DNA of 6,718 bases. Source: Thermoflexales bacterium (GTDB lineage Bacteria; Chloroflexota; Anaerolineae; J036; Brachytrichaceae). Below are positions 1-6,479 of the stretch, piece after piece (position 1 is the first letter of the stretch; each line of letters begins with the position of its first letter). The translations under genes were made by a program, and so were the position numbers. The DNA lies in NCBI GenBank assembly GCA_017998555.1, contig JAGOCU010000030.1, forward strand, positions 2,194 to 8,911, in the 5' to 3' direction. The notes under the pieces are model-generated. The model saw only the letters and a program-made list of their open reading frames with translations, did no database searches and was not told the DNA's origin.

Positions 1-150
1 GTCGTGTTGATCACGGTGACCGTGCCGCCTTCGTTGACGAGCGAACAGCGCCGGCTCTTTCAAGAGCTCGCCAAGACCCTCGGCCACGACGTCATCCCGC
101 AGCAAGAGAAGGGCTTCTTCGAAAAGTTCCGCGACGCGATCGGCCTGTGA
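1..150 (+). CDS. dnaJ: Chaperone protein DnaJ, C-terminal end (partial)
   Basis: Only the last 49 residues and the TGA stop are present; the gene begins before the window. The visible piece runs from a beta-strand-like VVLITVTVPP through SLTSEQRRLFQELAKTLG to a tail ending in KGFFEKFRDAIGL. This matches the end of the second C-terminal substrate-binding domain of DnaJ, where a 'V.VP..L...QR.L...LA..LG' strand-helix is followed by a short tail often containing KGFF. DnaJ is the cytoplasmic Hsp40 co-chaperone that delivers unfolded clients to DnaK and stimulates its ATPase. The J domain and zinc finger cannot be checked here, so a CbpA-type paralogue without a zinc finger remains possible. The next gene starts 23 nt after the stop, which suggests co-transcription. 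Confidence 0.8.
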   Translation, partial: VVLITVTVPPSLTSEQRRLFQELAKTLGHDVIPQQEKGFFEKFRDAIGL

Positions 151-173
151 CCGGCGGGTATCATGGGCGAAGC

Positions 174-1478
174 ATGAGACCAGGTGTTTTCGCGCGCCCG
201 GCGAGCGCGATTGTGGCGCTTGTGGCCTTTGCGCTGGCCGGATGCGGGAATCTGCCCGCCCCGGCCCCGCAGCAAAGCCTCATCCCGTCCCCGGTCGCGT
301 TCGTGACGGCCGGCCCGTTGCCGCGAGCCACGCCAACCGCGACCCTTGCTCCTGTGGCGGCCCCGACATCGCCACCGCCCACGTCAGCGCCCAAGACCTT
401 TCCGGTCGACACCTCGGCAACCGTGGGCGTGTGGAGCGATCGGGTTGGGCGGAACTTCACCGGAACCGTCGACCTGGCGGCCGGCCCGGACGCCATTGAG
501 CTGAGGAAGGCCAATCTGCGTCTGGTGACGCTCGCCTCGCAGCAGGTGTATTCGGGCTTTGCCCGGATCATCAGCGAAACCCGCGCGGCCAATCCCGGAT
601 ACCTCTTGTATGACAAGGACGGCAAAGTTGCGCTTGCCCCGGGTGGCGACGCCGCGGTCCTGAACATCCGCAACGCCGATGTCCGGGCTCAGATTGCCGA
701 CCGCGTGGCGGTTGCGGCGCGCGGATTCGACGGGGTCATTTTGGACGGGGTCGGGGACGAACTCATTCGGGCGAGCGCTTCGCCCATCTTCACCACCACC
801 AAGGCGTTCACCGACCAGCAACGCCGCGACGCCGTCGACGTTCTGTTGCGCGCAATTCGAGCGCGCGTCCCGGACAAACTCCTCATCGTCAGCGGCTATG
901 CCTGGGAAGACGGTGCCGCGTTCAGCGCGCGCCCGACCGAGGCGCAGGATCTGGCCGCCATCGCCGACGGCGCCTATGTCGAGAAGTTTTTGCGCGCGCC
1001 GATCTCCCGAACGAACGAGTTCAAGTCCGAGGCCAACTGGAAGAAGGATGTCGATTTGTTGGCCAATTTGTCGCAAGACAACAAGGTCGTGTTGTTGTCG
1101 ACCCGTTTCAGTGAACCCATCTCGGGCACACAAAAGGCCGAGTGGCTGCGGTATGTCGTCACATCGTATCTGCTCGGAAAGAACGGCACCCGGACCTATC
1201 TGCAATTTGATTCGGGCGGCGATATGACGTATCTGGACGACCCCCTGCTGAACACGCGCCTCGGCGCGCCGGTCGAAGGCTATGGCAAGCTCGCCAGCGG
1301 GCTGTACAAGCGCGAGTTTGCCAGCGGGGTTGTGCTGGTCAACCCGGGCGAAAAAGCCATCAAGATCGACATTGCCGCCGATCTCAAGGCGGCCTATGAG
1401 ACCCTCTCGGGTCTGCAGGTCAAGTCACTGGAGATGTCGCCGCGCAGCGGAACCATTCTGCTCAAGAAGTCACCATGA
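174..1478 (+). CDS. Putative lipoprotein glycoside hydrolase (GHL15-like TIM barrel)
   Basis: A 434-residue exported lipoprotein. Residues 1-24 form a short basic n-region, a hydrophobic stretch and a lipobox ALAGC with the lipidated Cys at about 24. A Pro/Thr/Ala-rich linker follows to about residue 75, suited to holding a domain away from the membrane. The rest resembles the hypothetical glycosyl hydrolase family 15 (GHL15, Pfam) and related GH114-like barrels: YLLYDKDGK with VLNIRNADVR, then GFDGVILDGVGDE near 186-196, DGAYVEKFL near 265-273 and a closing segment YKREFASGVVLVNP near 378-391. In such barrels the Asp of DGVILD and the Glu of AYVEKF sit at strand ends and are plausible catalytic acids; this is inferred. 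The substrate is unknown, perhaps an extracellular polysaccharide. An in-frame GTG at 147 overlaps the dnaJ stop and would add nine residues; ATG 174 gives the better signal peptide. No good Shine-Dalgarno is seen. The stop overlaps the hisS start as ATGA. Confidence 0.75.
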   Translation: MRPGVFARPASAIVALVAFALAGCGNLPAPAPQQSLIPSPVAFVTAGPLPRATPTATLAPVAAPTSPPPTSAPKTFPVDTSATVGVWSDRVGRNFTGTVDLAAGPDAIELRKANLRLVTLASQQVYSGFARIISETRAANPGYLLYDKDGKVALAPGGDAAVLNIRNADVRAQIADRVAVAARGFDGVILDGVGDELIRASASPIFTTTKAFTDQQRRDAVDVLLRAIRARVPDKLLIVSGYAWEDGAAFSARPTEAQDLAAIADGAYVEKFLRAPISRTNEFKSEANWKKDVDLLANLSQDNKVVLLSTRFSEPISGTQKAEWLRYVVTSYLLGKNGTRTYLQFDSGGDMTYLDDPLLNTRLGAPVEGYGKLASGLYKREFASGVVLVNPGEKAIKIDIAADLKAAYETLSGLQVKSLEMSPRSGTILLKKSP

Positions 1479-2737
1479 AATATCAACGCATTCGCGGCAT
1501 GCAGGATCTGCTGCCCGATGAACAACCGTACTGGGCGCATGTCGAAGCGAGCTGTCACGATCTGGCAGCCCGCTTTGGTTTCGAGCGGCTCGAGGCGCCC
1601 GTGCTTGAGGCCACCGAACTCTTTGTGCGCGGGGTGGGCGACGCGACAGACATCGTCAGCAAAGAGATGTACAGCTTTATCGACAAGGGTGAGGACGCCC
1701 TGACCCTGCGGCCAGAATTCACCGCGGGGGTCATGCGCGCCTACATTGAAAACGGGCTTTCGTCGCGGCCCCAGCCGCAGAAGCTGTACTCCTATGGCCC
1801 GATCTTCCGCCGCGAGCGCCCGGCCAAGGGCCGCTATCGGCAGTTCTATCAGCTCAATGCGGAGATCATCGGCAGCGCGGATGCGCTGGCCGACCTCGAG
1901 ATCCTGTTGATCGCGCACGCGTTGTATCGCGAGATCGGCTTCAAGAATCTGGTGTTCCAGATCAACAGCACGGGCGATCCGGAATGCAAGCCGCGTTTTT
2001 TGGATGCGTTGCGCGCCTACTTCGAGCCCATCGCGGACAAACTCGCGCCGCTCGATCGAGAGCGGTTGGCCCGGAACCCGCTGCGCGTGCTCGATACCAA
2101 GGAGCGCGATACGCTCCCGTATCTGGCCGATGCGCCGCGCTTTCTGGACTATCTCAACGACGACTGCCGCGCGCACTTCACCGAGCTGACCGGCTATCTC
2201 GAAGCGCTGGGTGTGCCGTACCAGATCAACCACCGCCTGGTGCGCGGGCTGGACTACTACACCAAGACCGTATTTGAGCTGTGGGGCGAGGGGCTTGGGG
2301 CGCAAGCCGCGTTGTGTGGCGGCGGGCGCTACGATGGATTGATCGAGGCGCTGGGCGGCCCGCCCACGCCCGGGGTTGGCTTTGCCACCGGCATCGAGCG
2401 CATCATCATGTCCATGCGCGAGCTCGGCATCGCCCCGCGGGCGTTGCGCAAGCCCGACGTCTTCATCGCCCACCTGGGCGAGCCGGCCAAGAAAGCGGCC
2501 GTTCAGCTTGTGGCCGATTTACGCGGGCGGGGCATCCCGGCCCGGATCGCCTTTGGGTCGCGCAGCCTGAAGGCGCAGATGAAGGATGCCGATCGCGCCG
2601 GTTGCGGGGTCGCCTTGATTCTGGGCGACGCGGAATTGGCTCAGGGCGTTATTCTCGCCCGCGACCTGGCCCGCAGCGAGCAGGTGAGCGTGCCAATCGC
2701 CGAGGTCCCGGCCTGGCTGGCCGCGCGCAACCCGTAG
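1475..2737 (+). CDS. hisS: Histidine--tRNA ligase (HisRS)
   Basis: A 420-residue class II aminoacyl-tRNA synthetase that charges tRNA-His with histidine in the cytoplasm, normally as a homodimer. It opens with the family signature YQRIRGMQDLLPDE. The class II core shows LRPEFTAGVMRAY near 78-90 and motif 2, FRRERPAKGRYRQFYQ, near 111-126. The histidine-specific loop LVRGLDYYTKTVFE is at 255-268, and its Arg257 matches the conserved catalytic arginine. GGGRYDGLIE is at 282-291 and motif 3, GVGFATGIERI, at 300-310. The anticodon-binding domain fills about 327-420, with SRSLKAQMKDADRAG near 362-376. Length is normal for bacterial HisRS and no key residue is missing. It does not look like the shorter regulatory paralogue HisZ, which lacks several of these motifs. 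ATG 1475 overlaps the preceding stop, implying translational coupling; nadK follows after 7 nt. Confidence 0.97.
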   Translation: MKYQRIRGMQDLLPDEQPYWAHVEASCHDLAARFGFERLEAPVLEATELFVRGVGDATDIVSKEMYSFIDKGEDALTLRPEFTAGVMRAYIENGLSSRPQPQKLYSYGPIFRRERPAKGRYRQFYQLNAEIIGSADALADLEILLIAHALYREIGFKNLVFQINSTGDPECKPRFLDALRAYFEPIADKLAPLDRERLARNPLRVLDTKERDTLPYLADAPRFLDYLNDDCRAHFTELTGYLEALGVPYQINHRLVRGLDYYTKTVFELWGEGLGAQAALCGGGRYDGLIEALGGPPTPGVGFATGIERIIMSMRELGIAPRALRKPDVFIAHLGEPAKKAAVQLVADLRGRGIPARIAFGSRSLKAQMKDADRAGCGVALILGDAELAQGVILARDLARSEQVSVPIAEVPAWLAARNP

Positions 2738-2744
2738 AGCCGAG

Positions 2745-3581
2745 ATGAGGGCCATCACATCGGTCGCCGTCCTCGACCACCCCAAGGTGCCGGCCACGGG
2801 AGAAGTGGCCGGGCAGATTGTTGAGGCACTGACGGGGTGGGGGGTGACGTCTCAGCGCGCGACAACCTGGGATACCGCCGCGCTCGAGGCGATCGTCCCG
2901 CAGGTCGATCTGATCCTGGTGCTCGGTGGCGACGGCAGCCTATTGCGCGCGGCCCGGGTATCCGCCCCGCACGGCAAGCTTGTTACCTCGGTCAATATGG
3001 GCCGCCTCGGGTTTCTGTCGGAAATGCGCCCGGACAACTGGCGCGAGGTCCTGCCTGGCATGATTCGGGGCGAGTACTGGGTCGAGGAGCGCCTGATGCT
3101 GCGGGCCGAAGCCGTGCGCTGGGGCAAAAGCCTGGCTGTCCGGGAGGCCCTGAACGACATCGTAATCGGCCGCGGCACGCTCGCGCGCGTCGTGCGCCTG
3201 CAGGTGAAGCTCGACGGTGTGGCCTTCACCACCTATGCCTGCGACGGGTTGATCGTGGCGACGCCAACCGGCAGCACGGCCTATGCCCTCGCCGCCGGCG
3301 GGCCGATCCTGCCTCCCACACTGCGGAACATGATCCTTGTGCCGATCGCCCCGCACCTGAGTCTGGACAAGCCGGTTGTGCTGGCTCCGACCTCGGTGGT
3401 CGAGACCCGGATCAGCACCGACCATCAGGCTATTCTGACCGTGGACGGCCAGAACGAGATCAACCTGAAGTCCGACGATCTGGTGCGCGTGAGCGCCAGC
3501 GCGCGTTCGGCCCTGCTCGCGCGGGCCCAGCCGCCCGAGTATTTCTATCAGACCCTGATGTCACGATTGCGCGGCGAGTGA
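2745..3581 (+). CDS. nadK: NAD kinase
   Basis: A 278-residue cytoplasmic enzyme that phosphorylates NAD+ at the 2'-hydroxyl of the adenosine ribose to make NADP+. All family marks are present: an N-terminal VAVLDHPK strand, the GGDGS phosphate-binding motif at 61-65, NMGRLGFL at 84-91, the LNDIVIGRG motif (Asn137-Asp138) and the glycine/threonine-rich CDGLIVATPTGSTAY at 166-180. AAGGPILP follows at 183-190, then the PIAPHLSLDKPVVL strand and VDGQ near 233-236. Length is typical and nothing is disrupted. ATG 2745 places the first beta strand correctly; the preceding bases offer only a weak purine stretch, so translation may be coupled to hisS 7 nt upstream. A long hairpin begins 4 nt after the TGA stop and may end or attenuate the operon. 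Confidence 0.96.
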   Translation: MRAITSVAVLDHPKVPATGEVAGQIVEALTGWGVTSQRATTWDTAALEAIVPQVDLILVLGGDGSLLRAARVSAPHGKLVTSVNMGRLGFLSEMRPDNWREVLPGMIRGEYWVEERLMLRAEAVRWGKSLAVREALNDIVIGRGTLARVVRLQVKLDGVAFTTYACDGLIVATPTGSTAYALAAGGPILPPTLRNMILVPIAPHLSLDKPVVLAPTSVVETRISTDHQAILTVDGQNEINLKSDDLVRVSASARSALLARAQPPEYFYQTLMSRLRGE

Positions 3582-3585
3582 TGTA

Positions 3586-3642
3586 TTTCTTTCTGGGCGA
3601 TATCCCCCCGGCGAAGCCAGGGGGATATCGCCCAGAAAGAAA
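3586..3642. repeat. Long perfect inverted repeat (hairpin 1) between nadK and LLM gene
   Basis: Two perfectly complementary 23-nt arms lie at 3586-3608 and 3620-3642. The 11-nt centre (3609-3619) can fold further as GGC-GAA-GCC (3610-3612 with 3616-3618) across a single C/A mismatch, leaving only a GAA triloop. It would be a very stable transcript hairpin. The arm ends are TTTCTTTC and GAAAGAAA, and no T-tract follows on either strand, so it is not a textbook intrinsic terminator. Its place directly after nadK suggests a terminator or attenuator of the non-T-tailed kind, or an mRNA-stabilising element. It is partly alike in sequence to the hairpin at 4681-4725. The structure is certain; its role is inferred. 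Confidence 0.9.
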
Positions 3643-3646
3643 AAGG
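3642..3646 (+). promoter_or_regulatory. Ribosome binding site for the LLM oxidoreductase, abutting hairpin 1
   Basis: AAAGG ends 8 nt before ATG 3655 and starts at the last base of the hairpin stem. It supports ATG 3655 over the in-frame GTG at 3649, which would lie only 2 nt from it. GGAG at 3651-3654 touches the ATG and is too close to serve it. Confidence 0.55.
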
Positions 3647-3654
3647 TTGTGGAG

Positions 3655-4692
3655 ATGTCAAATCTACTGATCGACACCGGTCTGGGCGTCTCGAACAGCG
3701 GCGCGATCGCTGATATTGTGCGGCGGGCGACGCAGGCCGAGGCGCTGGGCTACGCCGCGCTGTGGACGAGCGAGACCCAGCACGATCCTTTTCTGCCGCT
3801 GGCCCTCGCGGCCGAGCACAGCACGCGGATCACCCTGGGCACCGCCATCGCGGTGGCCTTTGCGCGCAGCCCGATGTCGCTCGCCATGCAGGCCTGGGAC
3901 CTGCAAAAGATGAGCTCAGGGCGTTTTGTGCTTGGGCTCGGCACGCAGGTCAAGGCCCATGTCGAGCGCCGGTTTGGAATGGTGTGGGACCACCCCGCGC
4001 CGCGCCTGCGCGAGTATGTCCTGGCCATCCGCGAGATTTGGAAGGCCTGGCAGACGGGGGCGCCGTTGAACTTCCGGGGCGAGTTTTTCAAGCTCACCCT
4101 GATGTCGCCGTTTTTCAACCCGGGACCGATCGATCATCCGGACATCCCGATCTACATCGCCGGGGTCAACGAGCATCTGTGCCGGGTGGCCGGCGAGGTG
4201 TGCGACGGCTTCCACGTGCATCCATTCCACACCCCGAAATACGTCGCCGAATTCGTCCTGCCGAACATCGAAGCCGGATTGAAGGCCAGCGGGCGCGGGC
4301 GGGGTGATGTGCGGCTGGCCTCGAGCGTCTTCGTGGTCGTCGGCGACACCCCGGCCGAGCGCGAGAAGGCCCGCGCGCTCGCCCGCCAGCAGATCAGCTT
4401 CTACGCCAGCACGCCGACCTATCACCCGGTCTTCGAGATGCATGGCTGGAAGCCCGCGGCCGAAGCGCTGACGGCGCTGGCCGCGCGGGGGAAGTGGGCG
4501 GAGATGCCGGCTCTGGTCACCGACGAAATGCTGGAGACCTTCGCAGCCGAGGGCACCTGGGCCGAGATGCCGGGCCTGCTCAAGCAACGCTATGCCGGGT
4601 TGCTCGATCGGGTGATGTACTACCTCGACGAAGGCGGCGAGCCGCAGCAACGCGCGACCGTCGCTGGCTTCCGTTCATCAGGGGGCGAATAG
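3655..4692 (+). CDS. LLM-class oxidoreductase, probably F420-dependent (TIGR03617-like)
   Basis: A 345-residue luciferase-like TIM-barrel protein, full length for the group. It carries the hallmarks of the family known as 'TIGR03617, F420-dependent LLM class oxidoreductase, MSMEG_2256 type': LWTSETQHDPFLPL in the first third, GTAIAVAFARSP at 62-73, GRFVLGLGTQVKAHVERRF near 89-107, YIAGVNEHL near 167-175, GEVCDGFHVHPFHTP near 180-193, and FYASTPTYHPVFEMHGW near 249-265. The family assignment is by recognition of these motifs. Members are thought to use reduced coenzyme F420 rather than FMN, but that and the substrate cannot be read from the sequence. A five-residue WAEMP appears twice, at 281-285 and 302-306, 21 codons apart. 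The gene is bracketed by two long hairpins; the second contains its stop codon TAG. No separate promoter was recognised, so it may be read from the nadK operon past hairpin 1. Confidence 0.88.
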   Translation: MSNLLIDTGLGVSNSGAIADIVRRATQAEALGYAALWTSETQHDPFLPLALAAEHSTRITLGTAIAVAFARSPMSLAMQAWDLQKMSSGRFVLGLGTQVKAHVERRFGMVWDHPAPRLREYVLAIREIWKAWQTGAPLNFRGEFFKLTLMSPFFNPGPIDHPDIPIYIAGVNEHLCRVAGEVCDGFHVHPFHTPKYVAEFVLPNIEAGLKASGRGRGDVRLASSVFVVVGDTPAEREKARALARQQISFYASTPTYHPVFEMHGWKPAAEALTALAARGKWAEMPALVTDEMLETFAAEGTWAEMPGLLKQRYAGLLDRVMYYLDEGGEPQQRATVAGFRSSGGE

Positions 4693-4725
4693 CACCCGGC
4701 CGAAGGCCGGGTGCTATTCGCCCCC
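4681..4725. terminator. Long perfect hairpin 2 between convergent genes, probable shared terminator
   Basis: Perfect 21-nt arms at 4681-4701 and 4705-4725 enclose a GAA loop at 4702-4704 (TTC on the other strand). The left arm includes the last three sense codons and the TAG stop of the LLM gene; the right arm ends 5 nt before the end of the convergent acyl-CoA ligase gene. The location between two convergent stops fits a bidirectional terminator. No T-tract follows on either strand, so efficiency by the classical mechanism is uncertain. The C-GAA-G tip is a compact, stable loop. It shares its outer and inner pairs with hairpin 1. Confidence 0.65.
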
Positions 4726-4730
4726 ACCAA

Positions 4731-6284
4731 TTAGGCGCGTAGCTCGCGCTTGAGGATCTTGCCGGTCGCATTCATCGGCAGCGCGTCTTTGAACTCGATC
4801 GCGCGCGGATACTTGTAGGCCGCCATGCGATCTTTGCACCAGGCCATGAGCTCGGACTCGGTCACGGTGGCGTTGGGTTTGCGCACAACGAAGGCCTTGA
4901 CCTCCTCACCCAGCGCGTCGTCCTTCATCCCGACCACGGCCACCAGCGACACCCCGGGGTGGGTGATCATCACTTCTTCGAGCTCGCGCGGATAGATGTT
5001 GAAGCCGCCCCGGATGATCATGTCCTTCTTGCGGTCCATGATGTAGAGGTAGCCGTCTTCATCCTTCTTCGCGATATCGCCGGTGTGGAACCAGCCGCCT
5101 TTCATCGCATCGGCGGTGGCCTCGGGCCGCTTGTAGTAGCCCTTCATCACGTTGTAGCCGCGGATGATGATCTCGCCAAGCTCGCCAACGGCGACATCCT
5201 TGTCGCTTTCGTCGACCAGGCGCACGTCAACCCCAAAGACGGGTGTGCCGATGGAACCTGGCTTGGTCGGCGCGTCGAGCTGGTTGAAGGTCGCAACCGG
5301 GGCCGTCTCACTCAAGCCATACCCTTCGAGGATGGGCACGCCGAATGCCTTGACAAAGCCGTTGAGCACCTCGACCGGGAGCGCCGCGCCGCCCGCCGAG
5401 CACAGCTTGAGGTTTTCCTTGACCTTGCTGGTGTCAAACCCCGACTGGGTCGCGTAGTTGAGCATCGCCCAGAACATCGTCGGCACGCCGCTGAAGTAGT
5501 TGATTTTCTCGGCCACCATCGTCTCGAGGACGGACTTGGCGTCAAAGCGCGGGACCAGGACGATGCAGTTCCCCTGCAGAAAGCCGGCGTTCATCTGACA
5601 AGTCTGACCAAATGAGTGAAAGAGCGGCAGGGCGACCAGCAGGTTGCTGCGTTCGGAGCCCAACATGCCGTGCAGATCGCGCGACACGATCGCGTTTGTG
5701 ATCATGTTGCTGTGGGTGAGCTCGGCCCCCTTGGCCTGGCCGGTGGTCCCCGACGTGTAGAGGATGACGGCCGTGTCGTTGTCGGCGCGCATGACCGTGT
5801 CAAAGACGGGCGGCTGTTTGGCGATGAACATTCCCAACGTCTCGATGCCTTCGATGGGCGACGGGCCGGCCGGATTGGCGGTCAGGATGACGAGCTTCTG
5901 CACGGTCCCGGCCTCTTTGAAACCCTCGCTGCCAAACTGGGCCATGGGCAGCTCGGGCGTGCCCTCGAAGCAGAAGTAGACCTTGGCGTCGGAATCCTTG
6001 AGGAAATAGGCGATCTCGCGGCCCTTGTTCAGCACATTCAGGGGAACAACGACAGCGCCGGCCTTCAGGATGCCGTAGTAGATGACCGGGAAATACGGAA
6101 CATTCGGGCAGGTCAGGGCCACTTTGTCACCCGGCTGTATCCCCATCGCCTTGAGGCCATTGGCGACCTGGTTGGCCATCCCATTGAGTTGGGCATAGTT
6201 CAGGCGCATGGGACCCATGACGACGGCCGAATTGCCGGGGTGGCGGCGGGCCTGGTTTTCTACGAACATGGCAAGGTTCAACAT
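4731..6284 (-). CDS. Long-chain-type fatty acyl-CoA ligase (AMP-forming)
   Basis: A 517-residue member of the ANL (acyl-adenylating) superfamily, which activates a carboxylic acid to acyl-AMP with ATP and then forms the CoA thioester. Motifs run in the usual order: the P-loop-like YTSGTTGQAKG at 176-186, ALPLFHSFG at 218-226, GYGLSETAP at 321-329, GWFHTGDIAKKDEDG near 397-411, the hinge YIMDRKKDMI near 414-423, GGFNIYPRELEEV near 426-438, and NATGKILKREL near the C-terminus with the catalytic lysine at 509. Length and similarity fit FadD/LcfA-type ligases, likely cytoplasmic or membrane-associated and feeding beta-oxidation or lipid synthesis. Chain length of the substrate cannot be fixed, so medium-chain or aromatic acids remain possible. 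The ATG (complement of 6282-6284) has a strong GGAGG 8 nt upstream and its own promoter. It converges on the LLM gene with 38 nt between stops. Confidence 0.93.
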   Translation of the reverse strand: MLNLAMFVENQARRHPGNSAVVMGPMRLNYAQLNGMANQVANGLKAMGIQPGDKVALTCPNVPYFPVIYYGILKAGAVVVPLNVLNKGREIAYFLKDSDAKVYFCFEGTPELPMAQFGSEGFKEAGTVQKLVILTANPAGPSPIEGIETLGMFIAKQPPVFDTVMRADNDTAVILYTSGTTGQAKGAELTHSNMITNAIVSRDLHGMLGSERSNLLVALPLFHSFGQTCQMNAGFLQGNCIVLVPRFDAKSVLETMVAEKINYFSGVPTMFWAMLNYATQSGFDTSKVKENLKLCSAGGAALPVEVLNGFVKAFGVPILEGYGLSETAPVATFNQLDAPTKPGSIGTPVFGVDVRLVDESDKDVAVGELGEIIIRGYNVMKGYYKRPEATADAMKGGWFHTGDIAKKDEDGYLYIMDRKKDMIIRGGFNIYPRELEEVMITHPGVSLVAVVGMKDDALGEEVKAFVVRKPNATVTESELMAWCKDRMAAYKYPRAIEFKDALPMNATGKILKRELRA

Positions 6285-6292
6285 CGTGGTTT

Positions 6293-6297
6293 CCTCC
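6293..6297 (-). promoter_or_regulatory. Ribosome binding site of the acyl-CoA ligase gene
   Basis: Minus-strand GGAGG, 8 nt before the ATG. It is the strongest Shine-Dalgarno in the window and fixes the start of the ligase gene. Confidence 0.85.
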
Positions 6298-6319
6298 GCA
6301 ACGAGTCAAGAATGCATGC

Positions 6320-6348
6320 AGTGTAAAGGCGATGCGCGCCGGTGTCAA
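6320..6348 (-). promoter_or_regulatory. Sigma-70-type promoter of the acyl-CoA ligase gene
   Basis: On the minus strand a perfect -35 box TTGACA (complement of 6343-6348) is separated by exactly 17 nt from a -10 box TACACT (complement of 6320-6325), which keeps the key T, A, A and final T. Transcription would start near 6312-6313, giving a leader of roughly 28 nt before the ATG, with the GGAGG site inside it. An 8-bp palindrome TGCATGCA at 6313-6320 sits at the presumed start site and could be an operator, but this is weak. The promoter call rests on sequence match and position only. Confidence 0.75.
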
Positions 6349-6449
6349 CGAACGCGGGGAATGGCCTGCATTTCGAGTCCGATCGACCTCCACGGCTTGA
6401 ATATCGTCGGCGGAATCGCCCTCCTCGCGCGGAGCGCGGGCAGGCTGAT

Positions 6450-6479
6450 CCCGCCAATCGCGTGGCGGGTGACGCCACG
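6450..6479. repeat. Overlapping small inverted repeats in the intergenic region
   Basis: Two perfect 7-bp stems share bases. CCCGCCA (6450-6456) can pair with TGGCGGG (6463-6469), and CGTGGCG (6461-6467) can pair with CGCCACG (6473-6479); only one can form at a time. They lie just beyond the T-tract of the LysM gene terminator and upstream of the ligase promoter. In GC-rich DNA short stems of this kind also arise by chance, and no function is claimed. Confidence 0.4.

Noticed and set aside
147..173. GTG at 147 as alternative start of the lipoprotein
   Set aside because: It would add nine polar residues before the signal peptide; ATG 174 gives the standard short basic n-region. Coupling through the overlap with the dnaJ stop keeps it possible but less likely.
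163..177. Five-codon mini-frame (MGEA-stop) whose stop overlaps the lipoprotein ATG at 174
   Set aside because: It could couple translation to the lipoprotein, but it is far too short to distinguish from chance and has only a poor upstream purine stretch.
384..1205. Long minus-strand open frame opposite the lipoprotein gene
   Set aside because: It is a mirror frame produced by GC-rich third positions; its protein is low in recognisable motifs and lies wholly antisense to a gene with a clear signal peptide and domain.
1394..2473. 359-codon minus-strand open frame opposite hisS
   Set aside because: It is antisense to a complete histidyl-tRNA synthetase with all motifs; composition and lack of any known domain mark it as a codon-bias shadow.
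3586..4725. Insertion sequence or transposon carrying the oxidoreductase between inverted repeats
   Set aside because: Each hairpin is a self-contained palindrome, not one end of a terminal repeat pair; there is no transposase, and no target-site duplication was seen.
4959..6326. Two long plus-strand open frames opposite the acyl-CoA ligase
   Set aside because: Both are antisense to a motif-complete ligase with promoter and ribosome binding site, and neither has a start signal or domain of its own.
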